A stretch of DNA of 64,000 bases from Siphonodentalium dalli (GCA_032622095.1 CP136061.1:254151582-254215581); one strand, 5' to 3'; counted from the stretch's first letter, positions 1-17,700 are shown. Made by a program: numbers and translations. Notes: a model not told the origin generated them from the sequence alone.

Positions 1-2699
1 AGTATAGATTCATGGTATGATATATGCCAGAGTATAGATTCATGGCATGATATACGCCAGAGTATAGACTCATGACATGATATACGCCAGAGTATAGATT
101 CATGGCATGATATACGCCCGAGTATAGATTCATGGCATGATATACGCCAGAGTATAGATTCATGGCATGATATACGCCAGAGTATAGATTCATGACATGC
201 TATACACCGGAGTATAGATTCATGGCATGATATACGCCAGAGTATAGATTCATGACATGATATACGCCAGAGTATAGATTCATGACATGATATACGCCAG
301 AGTATAGATTCATGACATGATATACGCCAGAGTATAGATTCATGGCATGATATACGCCAGAGTATAGATTCATGGTATGATATACGCCAGAGTATAGATT
401 CATGGTATGATATATGCCAGAGTATAGATTCATGGCATGATATACGCCAGAGTATAGACTCATGACATGATATAAGCCAGAGTATAGATTCATGGCATGA
501 TATACGCCCGAGTATAGATTCATGGTATGATATACGCCAGAGTATAGATTCATGGCATGATATACGCCAGAGTATAGATTCATGACATGCTATACACCGG
601 AGTATAGATTCATGGTATGATATACGCCAGAGTATAGATTCATGACATGATATACGCCAGAGTATAGATTCATGGTATGATATACGCCACAGTATAGACT
701 CATGGCATGATATACGCCAGAGTATAGACTCATGGCATGATATACGCCAGAGTATAGACTCATGGCATGATATACGCCAGAGTATAGATTCATGGTATGA
801 TGTACGCCAGAGTATAGATTCATGGCATGATATACGCCAGAGTATAGACTCATGGCATGATATACGCCAGAGTATAGATTCATGGTATGATATACACCGG
901 AGTATAGACTCATGGCATGATATACGCCAGAGTATAGATTCATGGCATGATATACGCCAGGGTATAGACTCATGGCATGATATACGCCAGAGTATAGACT
1001 CATGGCATGATATACACCGGAGTATAGATTCATGGCATGATATACGCCAGAGTTTAGATTCGTGGCATGATATACGCCAGAGTATAGACTCATGGCATGA
1101 TATACGCCTGAGTATAGATTCATGGTATGATATCCGCCAGAGTATAGAATCATGGCATGATATACGCCAGAGTATAGATTCATGGTATGATATACGCCAG
1201 AGTATAGATTCATGGTATGATATACGCCAGAGTATAGACTCATGGCATGATATACGCCAGAGTATAGACTCATGGCATGATATACGCCAGAGTATAGATT
1301 CATGGTATGATATACGCCCGAGTATAGATTCATGGTATGATATACGCCAGAGTATAGATTCATGGTATGATATACGCCAGAGTATAGACTCATGGCATGA
1401 TATACGCCAGAGTATAGACTCATGGCATGATATACGCCAGAGTATAGATTCATGGTATGATATACGCCCGAGTATAGATTCATGGTATGATATACGCCAG
1501 AGTATAGATTCATGGCATGATATACGACAGAGTATAGATTCATGACATGATATACACCGGAGTATAGATTCATGGTATGATATACGCCAGAGTATAGATT
1601 CATGACATGATATACGCCAGAGTATAGATTCATGGCATGATATACGCCAGAGTATAGATTCATGGCATGATATACGCCAGAGTATAGATTCATGGCATGA
1701 TATACGCCAGAGTATAGATTCATGGCATGATATACGCCAGAGTATAGATTCATGGCATGATATACGCCAGAGTATAAATTCATGGCATGATATACGCCAG
1801 AGTATAAATTCATGGCATGATATACGCCAGTGTATAGACTCATGGCATGATATACACCGGAGTATAGATTCATGGCATGATATACGCCAGAGTATAGATT
1901 CATGGCATGATATACACCAGAGTATAGATTCATGGCATGATATACGCCAGAGTATAGATTCATGGTATGATATACGCCAGAGTATAGATTCATGGTATGA
2001 TATACACCGGAGTATAGACTCATGGCATGATATACGCCAGAGTATAGATTCATGGCATGATATACGCCAGGGTATAGACTCATGGCATGATATACGCCAG
2101 AGTATAGATTCATGGCATGATATACACCGGAGTATAGACTCCTGGCATGATATACACCGGAGTATAGACTCCTGGCATGATATACGCCAGAGTTTAGACT
2201 CATGGCATGATATACGCCAGAGTATAGATTCATGGCATGATATACGCCAGAGTATAGATTCATGGTATGATATACGCCAGAGTATAGATTCATGGCATGA
2301 TATACGCCAGAGTATAGATTCATGGCATGATATACGCCAGAGTATAGATTCATGGTATGATATACGCCAGAGTATAGATGCATGGTATGATATACACCGG
2401 AGTATAGACTCATAGCATGATATACGCCAGAGTATAGATTCATGGCATGATATACGCCAGGGTATAGACTCATGGCATGATATACGCCAGAGTATAGACT
2501 CATGGCATGATATACACCGGAGTATAGATTCATGGCATGATATACGCCAGAGTTTAGACTCATGGCATGATATACGCCAGAGTATAGATTCATGGCATGA
2601 TATACGCCAGAGTATAGATTCATGGTATGATATACGCCAGAGTATAGATTCATGGCATGATATACGCCAGAGTATAGATTCATGGCATGATATACGCCA

Positions 2700-5600
2700 G
2701 AGTATAGATTCATGGTATGATATACGCCAGAGTATAGACTCATGGCATGATCTACACCGGAGTATAGATTCATGGCATGATATACGCCAGAGTATAGATT
2801 CATGGCATGATATACGCCAGAGTATAGACTCATGGCATGATATACGCCAGAGTATAGATTCATGGTATGATATACGCCAGAGTATAGATTCATGGCATGA
2901 TATACGCCAGAGTATAGACTCATGGCATGATATACGCCAGAGTATAGATTCATGGTATGATATACACCGGAGTATAGACTCATGGCATGATATACGCCAG
3001 AGTATAGATTCATGGCATGATACACGCCAGGGTATAGACTCATGGCATGATATACGCCAGAGTATAGACTCATGGCATGATATACACCGGAGTATAGATT
3101 CATGGCATGATATACGCCAGAGTTTAGATTCATGGCATGATATACGCCAGAGTATAGACTCATGGCATGATATCCGCCAGAGTATAGATTCATGGTATGA
3201 TATCCGCCAGAGTATAGATTCATGGCATGATATACGCCAGAGTATAGACTCATGGCATGATATACGCCAGAGTATAGATTCATGGTATGATATACGCCAG
3301 AGTATAGACTCATGGCATGATATACGCCAGAGTATAGACTCATGGCATGATATACGCCAGAGTATAGACTCATGGCATGATATACGCCAGAGTATAGACT
3401 CATGACATGATATACGCCAGAGTATAGACTCATGGCATGATATACGCCATACTATAGATTCATGGCATGATATACGCCAGAGTATAGATTCATGGCATGA
3501 TATACACCAGAGTATAGATTCATGACATGATATACGCCAGAGTATAGATTCATGGCATGCTATACGCCAGAGTATAGATTCATGGCATGATATACGCCAG
3601 AGTATAGATTCATGACATGATATACGCCAGAGTATAGATTCATGACATGATATACGCCAGAGTATAGATTCATGGCATGATATACGCCAGAGTATAGATT
3701 CATGGTATGATATACGCCAGAGTATAGATTCATGGTATGATATATGCCAGAGTATAGATTCATGGCATGATATACGCCAGAGTATAGACTCATGACATGA
3801 TATACGCCAGAGTATAGATTCATGGCATGATATACGCCCGAGTATAGATTCATGGTATGATATACGCCAGAGTATAGATTCATGGCATGATATACGCCAG
3901 AGTATAGATTCATGACATGCTATACACCGGAGTATAGATTCATGGTATGATATACGCCAGAGTATAGATTCATGACATGATATACGCCAGAGTATAGATT
4001 CATGGCATGATATACGCCAGAGTATAGATTCATGGTATGATATACGCCAGAGTATAGATTCATGGCATGATATACGCCAGAGTATAGATTCATGGCATGA
4101 TATACGCCAGAGTATAGATTCATGGCATGAAATACGCCAGAGTATAGATTCATGGCATGATATACGCCAGAGTATAGATTCATGGCATGATATACGCCAG
4201 AGTATAGATTCATGACATGATATACGCCAGAGTATAGATTCATGGTATGATATACGCCAGAGTATAGATTCATGGTATGGTATACGCCAGAGTATAGATT
4301 CATGGCATGATATACGCCAGAGTATAGATTCATGGCATGATATACGCCAGAGTATAGATTCATGGCATGATATACGCCAGAGTATAGATTCATGACATGA
4401 TATACGCCAGAGTATAGATTCATGGTATGATATACGCCAGAGTATAGATTCATGGTATGATATACGCCAGAGTATAGATTCATGGCATGATATACGCCAG
4501 AGTATAGACTCATGACATGATATACACCAGAGTATAGATTCATGGCATGATATACGCCCGAGTATAGATTCATGGTATGATATACGCCAGAGTATAGATT
4601 CATGGCATGATATACGCCAGAGTATAGATTCATGACATGATATACACCGGAGTATAGATTCATGGTATGATATACGCCAGAGTATAGATTCATGACATGA
4701 TATACGCCAGATTATAGATTCATGGCATGATATACGCCAGAGTATAGATTCATGGCATGATATACGCCAGAGTATAGTTTCATGGCATGATATACGCCAG
4801 AGTATAGATTCATGACATGATATACGCCAGAGTATAGACTCATGACATGATATACACCGGAGTATAGATTCATGGCATGATATACGCCAGAGTATAGATT
4901 CATGGCATGATATACGCCAGAGTATAGACTCATGGCATGATATACGCCAGAGTATAGATTCATGGCATGATATACGCCAGAGTATAGATTTATGGCATGA
5001 TATACGCCAGAGTATAGATTCATGGCATGATATACGCCAGAGTATAGACTCATGGTATGATATACGCCAGAGTATAGATTCATGGCATGATATACGCCAG
5101 ATTATAGACTCATGGCATGACATACGCCAGAGTATAGACTCATGGCATGATATACGCCAGAGTATAGATTCATGGCATGATATACGCCGGAGTATAGACT
5201 CATGGCATGATATACGCCAGAGTATAGATTCATGGCATGACATACGCCAGAGTATAGACTCATGGCATGATATACGCCAGAGTATAGATTCATGGCATGA
5301 TATACGCCAGAGTATAGATTCATGGTATGATATACGCCAGAGTATAGATTCATGGTATGATATACGCCAGAGTACAGATTCATGGCATGATACACGCCAG
5401 AGTATAGACTCATGGCATGATATACGCCAGAGTATAGATTCATGGCATGATATACGCCAGAGTATAGATTCATGGCATGATATACGCCAGAGTATAGATT
5501 CATGGTATGATATACGCCAGAGTATAGATGCATGGTATGATATACACCGGAGTATAGACTCATGGCATGATATACGCCAGAGTATAGATTCATGGCATGA

Positions 5601-8430
5601 TATACGCCAGGGTATAGACTCATGGCATGATATACGCCAGAGTATAGACTCATGGCATGATATACACCGGAGTATAGATTCATGGTATGATATACGCCAG
5701 AGTATAGACTCATGGCATGATCTACACCGGAGTATAGATTCATGGCATGATATACGCCAGAGTATAGATTCATGGCATGATATACGCCAGAGTATAGACT
5801 CATGGCATGATATACGCCAGAGTATAGATTCATGGTATGATATACGCCAGAGTATAGATTCATGGCATGATATACGCCAGAGTATAGACTCATGGCATGA
5901 TATACGCCAGAGTATAGATTCATGGTATGATATACACCTGAGTATAGACTCATGGCATGATATACGCCAGAGTATAGATTCATGGCATGATACACGCCAG
6001 GGTATAGACTCATGGCATGATATACGCCAGAGTATAGACTCATGGCATGATATACACCGGAGTATAGATTCATGGCATGATATACGCCAGAGTTTAGATT
6101 CATGGCATGATATACGCCAGAGTATAGACTCATGGCATGATATCCGCCAGAGTATAGATTCATGGTATGATATCCGCCAGAGTATAGATTCATGGCATGA
6201 TATACGCCAGAGTATAGACTCATGGCATGATATACGCCAGAGTATAGATTCATGGTATGATATACGCCAGAGTATAGACTCATGGCATGATATACGCCAG
6301 AGTATAGACTCATGGCATGATATACGCCAGAGTATAGACTCATGGCATGATATACGCCAGAGTATAGACTCATGACATGATATACGCCAGAGTATAGACT
6401 CATGGCATGATATACGCCATACTATAGATTCATGGCATGATATACGCCAGAGTATAGATTCATGGCATGATATACACCAGAGTATAGATTCATGACATGA
6501 TATACGCCATAGTATAGATTCATGGCATGATATACGCCAGAGTATAGATTCATGGCATGATATACGCCAGAGTATAGATTCATGACATGATATACGCCAG
6601 AGTATAGATTCATGACATGATATACGCCAGAGTATAGATTCATGGCATGATATACGCCAGAGTATAGATTCATGGTATGATATACGCCAGAGTATAGATT
6701 CATGGTATGATATATGCCAGAGTATAGATTCATGGCATGATATACGCCAGAGTATAGACTCATGACATGATATACGCCAGAGTATAGATTCATGGCATGA
6801 TATACGCCCGAGTATAGATTCATGGTATGATATACGCCAGAGTATAGATTCATGGCATGATATACGCCAGAGTATAGATTCATGACATGCTATACACCGG
6901 AGTATAGATTCATGGTATGATATACGCCAGAGTATAGATTCATGACATGATATACGCCAGAGTATAGATTCATGGCATGATATACGCCAGAGTATAGATT
7001 CATGGTATGATATACGCCAGAGTATAGATTCATGGCATGATATACGCCAGAGTATAGATTCATGGCATGATATACGCCAGAGTATAGATTCATGGCATGA
7101 AATACGCCAGAGTATAGATTCATGGCATGATATACGCCAGAGTATAGATTCATGGCATGATATACGCCAGAGTATAGATTCATGACATGATATACGCCAG
7201 AGTATAGATTCATGGTATGATATACGCCAGAGTATAGATTCATGGTATGGTATACGCCAGAGTATAGATTCATGGCATGATATACGCCAGAGTATAGATT
7301 CATGGCATGATATACGCCAGAGTATAGATTCATGGCATGATATACGCCAGAGTATAGATTCATGACATGATATACGCCAGAGTATAGATTCATGGTATGA
7401 TATACGCCAGAGTATAGATTCATGGTATGATATACGCCAGAGTATAGATTCATGGCATGATATACGCCAGAGTATAGACTCATGACATGATATACACCAG
7501 AGTATAGATTCATGGCATGATATACGCCCGAGTATAGATTCATGGTATGATATACGCCAGAGTATAGATTCATGGCATGATATACGCCAGAGTATAGATT
7601 CATGACATGATATACACCGGAGTATAGATTCATGGTATGATATACGCCAGAGTATAGATTCATGACATGATATACGCCAGATTATAGATTCATGGCATGA
7701 TATACGCCAGAGTATAGATTCATGGCATGATATACGCCAGAGTATAGTTTCATGGCATGATATACGCCAGAGTATAGATTCATGACATGATATACGCCAG
7801 ATTATAGACTCATGACATGATATACACCGGAGTATAGATTCATGGCATGATATACGCCAGAGTATAGATTCATGGCATGATATACGCCAGAGTATAGACT
7901 CATGGCATGATATACGCCAGAGTATAGATTCATGGCATGATATACGCCAGAGTATAGATTTATGGCATGATATACGCCAGAGTATAGATTCATGGCATGA
8001 TATACGCCAGAGTATAGACTCATGGTATGATATACGCCAGAGTATAGATTCATGGCATGATATACGCCAGATTATAGACTCATGGCATGACATACGCCAG
8101 AGTATAGACTCATGGCATGATATACGCCAGAGTATAGATTCATGGCATGATATACGCCGGAGTATAGACTCATGGCATGATATACGCCAGAGTATAGATT
8201 CATGGCATGACATACGCCAGAGTATAGACTCATGGCATGATATACGCCAGAGTATAGATTCATGGCATGATATACGCCAGAGTATAGATTCATGGTATGA
8301 TATACGCCAGAGTATAGATTCATGGTATGATATACGCCAGAGTACAGATTCATGGCATGATACACGCCAGAGTATAGACTCATGGCATGATATACGCCAG
8401 AGTATAGATTCATGGCATGATATACGCCAG
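2700..8430. repeat. Higher-order duplication inside the satellite, offset 2970 bp
   Basis: About 2700-5460 recurs at about 5670-8430, shifted by 2970 bp (99 monomers). Rare marker monomers repeat at this offset: an ACTATAGATT start (3451 and 6421), TCTACACCGG (2731 and 5701), TATCCGCCAG (3181 and 6151), AGTATAGTTT (4771 and 7741) and AGTACAGATT (5371 and 8341). Few differences separate the copies, so the duplication is recent relative to monomer divergence. A related block occurs again near 17670-18830, offset 11730 bp from the second copy. Confidence 0.85.
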
Positions 8431-11400
8431 AGTATAGATTCATGGTATGATATACGCCAGAGTATAGAATCATGGCGTGATATACGCCAGAGTATAGATT
8501 CATGGCATGATATACGCCAGAGTATAGATTCATGGCATGATATACGCCAGAGTATAGACTCATGGCATGATATACGCCAGAGTATAGATTCATGGCATGA
8601 TATACGCCAGAGTATAGACTCATGGCATGATATACGCCAGAGTATAGATTCGTGGTATGATATACGCCAGAGTATAGATTCATGGCATGATATACGCCAG
8701 AGTATAGACTCATGGCATGATATACGCCAGAGTATAGATTCATGGTATGACATACACCGGAGTATAGACTCATGGCATGATATACGCCAGAGTATAGATT
8801 CATGGCATGATATACGCCAGGGTATAGACTCATGGCATGATATACGCCAGAGTATAGACTCATGGCATGATACACACCGGAGTATAGATTCATGGCATGA
8901 TATACGCCAGAGTATAGATTCATGGCATGATATACGCCAGAGTATAGACTCATGGCATGATATACGCCAGAGTATAGATTCATGGTATGATATCCGCCAG
9001 AGTATAGATTCATGGCATGATATACGCCAGAGTATAGACTCATGGCATGATATACGCCAGAGTATAGATTCATGGTATGATATACGCCAGAGTATAGACT
9101 CATGGCATGATATACGCCAGAGTATAGACTCATGGCATGATATACGCCAGAGTATAGACTCATGGCATGATATACGCCAGAGTATAGACTCATGACATGA
9201 TATATGCCAGAGTATAGACTCATGGCATGATATACGCCAGAGTATAGATTCATGGCATGATATACGCCAGAGTATAGATTCATGGCATGATATACACCAG
9301 AGTATAGATTCATGACATGATATACGCCAGAGTATAGATTCATGGCATGATATACGCCAGAGTATAGACTCATGGCATGATATACGCCAGAGTATAGATT
9401 CATGACATGATATACGCCAGTGTATAGATTCATGACATGATATACGCCAGAGTATAGATTCATGGCATGATATACGCCAGAGTATAGATTCATGGTATGA
9501 TATACGCCAGAGTATAGATTCATGGTATGATATATGCCAGAGTATAGATTCATGGCATGATATACGCCAGAGTATAGACTCATGACATGATATACGCCAG
9601 AGTATAGATTCATGGCATGATATACGCCCGAGTATAGATTCATGGTATGATATACGCCAGAGTATAGATTCATGGCATGATATACGCCCGAGTATAGATT
9701 CATGGTATGATATACGCCAGAGTATAGATTCATGGCATGATATACGCCAGAGTATAGATTCATGGCATGATATACGCCAGAGTATAGATGCATGGCATGA
9801 TATACGCCAGAGTATAGATTCATGGCATGATATACGCCAGAGTATAGATTCATGACATGATATACGCCAGAGTATAGATTCATAGTATGATATACGCCAG
9901 AGTATAGATTCATGGTATGATATACGCCAGAGTATAGATTCATGGCATGATATACGCCAGAGTATAGATTCATGGCATGATATACGCCAGAGTATAGATT
10001 CATGGCATGATATACGCCAGAGTATAGATTCATGGCATGATATACGCCAGAGTATAGATTCATGGCATGATATACGCCAGAGTATAGATTCATGGCATGA
10101 TATACGCCAGGGTATAGACTCATGACATGATATACGCCAGAGTATAGATTCATGGAATGATATACGCCAGAGTATAGATTCATGGTATGATATACGCCAG
10201 AGTATAGATTCATGGCATGATATACGCCAGAGTATAGACTCATGACATGAAATACACCAGAGTATAGATTCATGACATGATATACGCCCGAGTATAGATT
10301 CATGGTATGATATACGCCAGAGTATAGATTCATGGCATGATATACGCCAGAGTATAGATTCATGACATGATATACACCGGAGTATAGATTCATGGTATGA
10401 TATACGCCAGAGTATAGATTCATGACATGATATACGCCAGAGTATAGATTCATGGCATGATATACGCCAGAGTATAGATTCATGGCATGATATACGCCAG
10501 AGTATATATTCATGGCATGATATACGCCAGAGTATAGATTCATGGCATGATATACGCCAGAGTATAGATTCATGGTATGATATACGCCAGAGTATAGATT
10601 CATGGCATGATATACGCCAGAGTATAGATTCATGGCATGATATACGCCAGAGTATAGATTCATGACATGATATACGCCAGTGTATAGATTCATGACATGA
10701 TATACGCCAGAGTATAGATTCATGGCATGATATACGCCAAAGTATAGATTCATGGTATGATATACGCCAGAGTATAGATTCATGGTATGATATATGCCAG
10801 AGTATAGATTCATGGCATGATATACGCCAGAGTATAGACTCATGACATGATATACGCCAGAGTATAGATTCATGGCATGATATACGCCCGAGTATAGATT
10901 CATGGTATGATATACGCCAGAGTATAGATTCATGGCATGATATACGCCCGAGTATAGATTCATGGTATGATATACACCAGAGTATAGATTCATGGCATCA
11001 TATACGCCAGAGTATAGATTCATGACATGATATACACCGGAGTATAGATTCATGGTATGATATACGCCAGAGTATAGATTCATGACATGATATACGCCAG
11101 AGTATAGATTCATGGCATGATATACGCCAGAGTATAGATTCATGGTATGATATACGCCAGCGTATAGATTCATGGCATGATATACGCCAGAGTATAGATT
11201 CATGGCATGATATACGCCAGAGTATAGATTCATGGCATGATATACGCCAGAGTATAGATTCATGACATGATATACGCCAGAGTATAGATTCATAGTATGA
11301 TATACGCCATAGTATAGATTCATGGCATGATATACGCCAGAGTATAGATTTATGGCATGATATACGCCAGAGTATAGATTCATGGCATGATATACGCCAG

Positions 11401-14400
11401 AGTATAGACTCATGGTATGATATACGCCAGAGTATAGATTCATGGCATGATATACGCCAGATTATAGACTCATGGCATGACATACGCCAGAGTATAGACT
11501 CATGGCATGATATACGCCAGAGTATAGATTCATGGCATGATATACGCCGGAGTATAGACTCATGGCATGATATACGCCAGAGTATAGATTCATGGCATGA
11601 CATACGCCAGAGTATAGACTCATGGCATGATATACGCCAGAGTATAGATTCATGGCATGATATACGCCAGAGTATAGATTCATGGTATGATATACGCCAG
11701 AGTATAGATTCATGGTATGATATACGCCAGAGTACAGATTCATGGCATGATACACGCCAGAGTATAGACTCATGGCATGATATACGCCAGAGTATAGATT
11801 CATGGCATGATATACGCCAGAGTATAGATTCATGGTATGATATACGCCAGAGTATAGACTCATGGCGTGATATACGCCAGAGTATAGATTCATGGCATGA
11901 TATACGCCAGAGTATAGATTCATGGCATGATATACGCCAGAGTATAGACTCATGGCATGATATACGCCAGAGTATAGATTCATGGCATGATATACGCCAG
12001 AGTATAGACTCATGGCATGATATACGCCAGAGTATAGATTCGTGGTATGATATACGCCAGAGTATAGATTCGTGGCATGATATACGCCAGAGTATAGACT
12101 CATGGCATGATATACGCCAGAGTATAGATTCATGGTATGACATACACCGGAGTATAGACTCATGGCATGATATACGCCAGAGTATAGATTCATGGCATGA
12201 TATACGCCAGGGTATAGACTCATGGCATGATATACGCCAGAGTATAGACTCATGGCATGATACACACCGGAGTATAGATTCATGGCATGATATACGCCAG
12301 AGTATAGATTCATGGCATGATATACGCCAGAGTATAGACTCATGGCATGATATACGCCAGAGTATAGATTCATGGTATGATATCCGCCAGAGTATAGATT
12401 CATGGCATGATATACGCCAGAGTATAGACTCATGGCATGATATACGCCAGAGTATAGATTCATGGTATGATATACGCCAGAGTATAGACTCATGGCATGA
12501 TATACGCCAGAGTATAGACTCATGGCATGATATACGCCAGAGTATAGACTCATGGCATGATATACGCCAGAGTATAGACTCATGACATGATATATGCCAG
12601 AGTATAGACTCATGGCATGATATACGCCAGAGTATAGATTCATGGCATGATATACGCCAGAGTATAGATTCATGGCATGATATACACCAGAGTATAGATT
12701 CATGACATGATATACGCCAGAGTATAGATTCATGGCATGATATACGCCAGAGTATAGATTCATGGCATGATATACGCCAGAGTATAGATTCATGACATGA
12801 TATACGCCAGAGTATAGATTCATGGCATGATATACGCCCGAGTATAGATTCATGGCATGATATACACCAGAGTATAGATTCATGACATGATATACGCCAG
12901 AGTATAGATTCATGGCATGATATACGCCAGAGTATAGATTCATGGTATGATATACGCCAGAGTATAGATTCATGGTATGATATATGCCAGAGTATAGATT
13001 CATGGCATGATATACGCCAGAGTATAGACTCATGACATGATATACGCCAGAGTATAGATTCATGGCATGATATACGCCCGAGTATAGATTCATGGTATGA
13101 TATACGCCAGAGTATAGATTCATGGCATGATATACGCCCGAGTATAGATTCATGGTATGATATACGCCAGAGTATAGATTCATGGCATGATATACGCCAG
13201 AGTATAGATTCATGGCATGATATACGCCAGAGTATAGATGCATGGCATGATATACGCCAGAGTATAGATTCATGGCATGATATACGCCAGAGTATAGATT
13301 CATGACATGATATACGCCAGAGTATAGATTCATAGTATGATATACGCCAGAGTATAGATTCATGGTATGATATACGCCAGAGTATAGATTCATGGCATGA
13401 TATACGCCAGAGTATAGATTCATGGCATGATATACGCCAGAGTATAGATTCATGGCATGATATACGCCAGAGTATAGATTCATGGCATGATATACGCCAG
13501 AGTATAGATTCATGGCATGATATACGCCAGAGTATAGATTCATGGCATGATATACGCCAGAGTATAGACTCATGACATGATATACGCCAGAGTATAGATT
13601 CATGGAATGATATACGCCAGAGTATAGATTCATGGTATGATATACGCCAGAGTATAGATTCATGGCATGATATACGCCAGAGTATAGACTCATGACATGA
13701 AATACACCAGAGTATAGATTCATGACATGATATACGCCCGAGTATAGATTCATGGTATGATATACGCCAGAGTATAGATTCATGGCATGATATACGCCAG
13801 AGTATAGATTCATGACATGATATACACCGGAGTATAGATTCATGGTATGATATACGCCAGAGTATAGATTCATGACATGATATACGCCAGAGTATAGATT
13901 CATGGCATGATATACGCCAGAGTATAGATTCATGGCATGATATACGCCAGAGTATATATTCATGGCATGATATACGCCAGAGTATAGATTCATGGCATGA
14001 TATACGCCAGAGTATAGATTCATGGTATGATATACGCCAGAGTATAGATTCATGGCATGATATACGCCAGAGTATAGATTCATGGCATGATATACGCCAG
14101 AGTATAGATTCATGACATGATATACGCCAGTGTATAGATTCATGACATGATATACGCCAGAGTATAGATTCATGGCATGATATACGCCAAAGTATAGATT
14201 CATGGTATGATATACGCCAGAGTATAGATTCATGGTATGATATATGCCAGAGTATAGATTCATGGCATGATATACGCCAGAGTATAGACTCATGACATGA
14301 TATACGCCAGAGTATAGATTCATGGCATGATATACGCCCGAGTATAGATTCATGGTATGATATACGCCAGAGTATAGATTCATGGCATGATATACGCCCG

Positions 14401-14760
14401 AGTATAGATTCATGGTATGATATACACCAGAGTATAGATTCATGGCATCATATACGCCAGAGTATAGATTCATGACATGATATACACCGGAGTATAGATT
14501 CATGGTATGATATACGCCAGAGTATAGATTCATGACATGATATACGCCAGAGTATAGATTCATGGCATGATATACGCCAGAGTATAGATTCATGGTATGA
14601 TATACGCCAGCGTATAGATTCATGGCATGATATACGCCAGAGTATAGATTCATGGCATGATATACGCCAGAGTATAGATTCATGGCATGATATACGCCAG
14701 AGTATAGATTCATGACATGATATACGCCAGAGTATAGATTCATAGTATGATATACGCCAT
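8071..14760. repeat. Second higher-order duplication in the satellite, offset 3390/3450 bp
   Basis: About 8071-11310 recurs at 11461-14760. Markers sit at offset 3390 in the left part (ATTATAGACT at 8071 and 11461; CGTGGTATGA at 8641 and 12031). They sit at offset 3450 in the right part (AGTATATATT at 10501 and 13951; CATGGCATCA in the monomers at 10981 and 14431; CGTATAGATT at 11161 and 14611). The change equals two monomers gained in the right copy. The opening segment also matches 5101-5460, so three copies of that block exist. Confidence 0.85.
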
Positions 14761-17700
14761 AGTATAGATTCATGGTATGATATACGCCAGAGTATAGATT
14801 CATGGCATGATATACGCCAGAGTATAGATTCATGGCATGATATACGCCAGAGTATAGATTCATGGCATGATATACGCCAGAGTATAGATTCATGGCATGA
14901 TATACGCCAGAGTATTGATTCATGGCATGATATACGCCAGAGTATAGATTCATGACATGATATACGCCAGAGTATAGATTCATTGTATGATATACGCCAG
15001 AGTATAGATTCATGGTATGATATAAGCCAGAGTATAGATTCATGGCATGATATACGCCAGAGTATAGACTCATGACATGATATACACCAGAGTATAGATT
15101 CATGGCATGATATACGCCCGAGTATAGATTCATGGTATGATATACGCCAGAGTATAGATTCATGGCATGATATACGCCAGAGTATAGATTCATGACATGA
15201 TATACACCGGAGTATAGATTCATGGTATGATATACCCCAGAGTATAGATTCATGACATGATATACGCCAGAGTATAGATTCATGGCATGATATACGCCAG
15301 AGTATAGATTCATTGCATGATATGCGCCAGAGTATATATTCATGGCATGATATACGCCAGAGTATAGATTCATGGCATGATATACGCCAGAGTATAGATT
15401 CATGGTATGATATACGCCAGAGTATAGATTCATGGCATGATATACGCCAGAGTATAGATTCATGGCATGATATACGCCAGAGTATAGATTCATGGTATGA
15501 TATACGCCATAGTATAGACTCCTGGTATGATATACACCGGAGTATAGATTAATGGCATGATATACACCGGAGTATAGATTCATGGCATGATATACGCCAG
15601 AGTATAGACTCATGGCATGATATACGCCAGTGTATAGATTCATGGCATGATATACGCCAGAGTATAGATTCATAGCATGATATACGCCAGAGTATAGACT
15701 CATGGCATGATATACGCCAGAGTATAGACTCATGGCATGATATACGCCAGAGTATAGATTCATGGTATGATATACACCGGAGTATAGACTCATGGCATGA
15801 TATACGCCAGAGTATAGATTCATGGCATGATATACGCCAGGGTATAGACTCATGGCATGATATACGCCAGAGTATAGACGCATGGCATGATATACACCGG
15901 AGTATAGATTCATGGCATGATATACGCCAGAGTTTAGATTCATGGTATGATATACGCCAGATTATAGACTCATGGCATGATATACGCCAGAGTATAGATT
16001 CATGGTATGATATCCGCCAGAGTATCGAATCATGGCATGATATACGCCAGAGTATAGACTCATGGCATGATATACGCCAGAGTATAGATTCATGGTATGA
16101 TATACGCCAGAGTATAGACTCATGGCATGATATACGCCAGAGTATAGACTCATGGCATGATATACGCCAGAGTATAGATTCATGGTATGATATACGCCCG
16201 AGTATAGATTCATGGTATGATATACGCCAGAGTATAGATTCATGGCATGATATACGCCAGAGTATAGATTCATGACATGATATACACCGGAGTATAGATT
16301 CATGGTATGATATACGCCAGAGTATAGATTCATGACATGATATACGCCAGAGTATAGATTCATGGCATGATATACGCCAGAGTATAGATTCATGGCATGA
16401 TATACGCCAGAGTATAGATTCATGGCATGATATACGCCAGAGTATAGATTCATGGCATGATATACCCCAGAGTATAGATTCATGGCATGATATACGCCAG
16501 AGTATAGATTCATGGCATGATATACGCCAGAGTATAAATTCATGGCATGATATACGCCAGAGTATAGATTCATGGTATGATATACGCCAGTGTATAGACT
16601 CATGGCATGATATACACCGGAGTATAAATTCATGGCATGATATACGCCAGAGTATAGATTCATGGCATGATATACGCCAGAGTATAGATTCATGGCATGA
16701 TATACGCCAGAGTATAGATTCATGGTATGATATACGCCAGAGTATAGATTCATGGTATGATATACACCGGAGTATAGACTCATGGCATGATATACGCCAG
16801 AGTATAGATTCATGGCATGATATACGCCAGGGCATAGATTCATGGCATGATATACGCCAGAGTATAGACTCATGGCATGATATACACCGGAGTATAGATT
16901 AATGGCATGATATACGCCAGAGTTTAGACTCATGGCATGATATACGCCAGAGTATAGATTCATGGCATGATATACGCCAGAGTATAGATTCATGGCATGA
17001 TATACGCCAGAGTATAGATTCATGGCATGATATACGCCAGAGTATAGATTCATGGTATGATATACGCCTGAGTATAGATGCATGGTATGATATACGCCAG
17101 AGTATAGATGCATGGTATGATATACGCCAGAGTATAGATTCATGGCATGATATACGCCAGGGTATAGACTCATGGCATGATATACGCCAGAGTATAGACT
17201 CATGGCATGATATACACCGGAGTATAGATTCATGGCATGATATACGCCAGAGTTTAGACTCATGGCATGATATACGCCAGAGTATAGACTCATGGCATGA
17301 TATACGCCAGAGTATAGATTCATGGCATGATATACGCCAGAGTTTAGATTCATGGCATGATATACGCCAGAGTATAGATTTATGGCATGATATACGCCAG
17401 AGTTTAGATTCATGGTATGATATACGCCAGAGTATAGATTCATGGTATGATATACGCCAGAGTATAGATTCATGGATTGATCTACACCAGAGTATAGATT
17501 CATGGCATGATATACGCCAGAGTATAGACTCATGGCATGATATACGCCAGAGTATAGATTCATGGTATGATATACGCCAGAGTATAGATTCATGGCATGA
17601 TATACGCCAGAGTATAGACTCATGGCAAGATATACGCCAGAGTATAGATTCATGGTATGATATACACCGGAGTATAGACTCATGGCATGATATACGCCAG

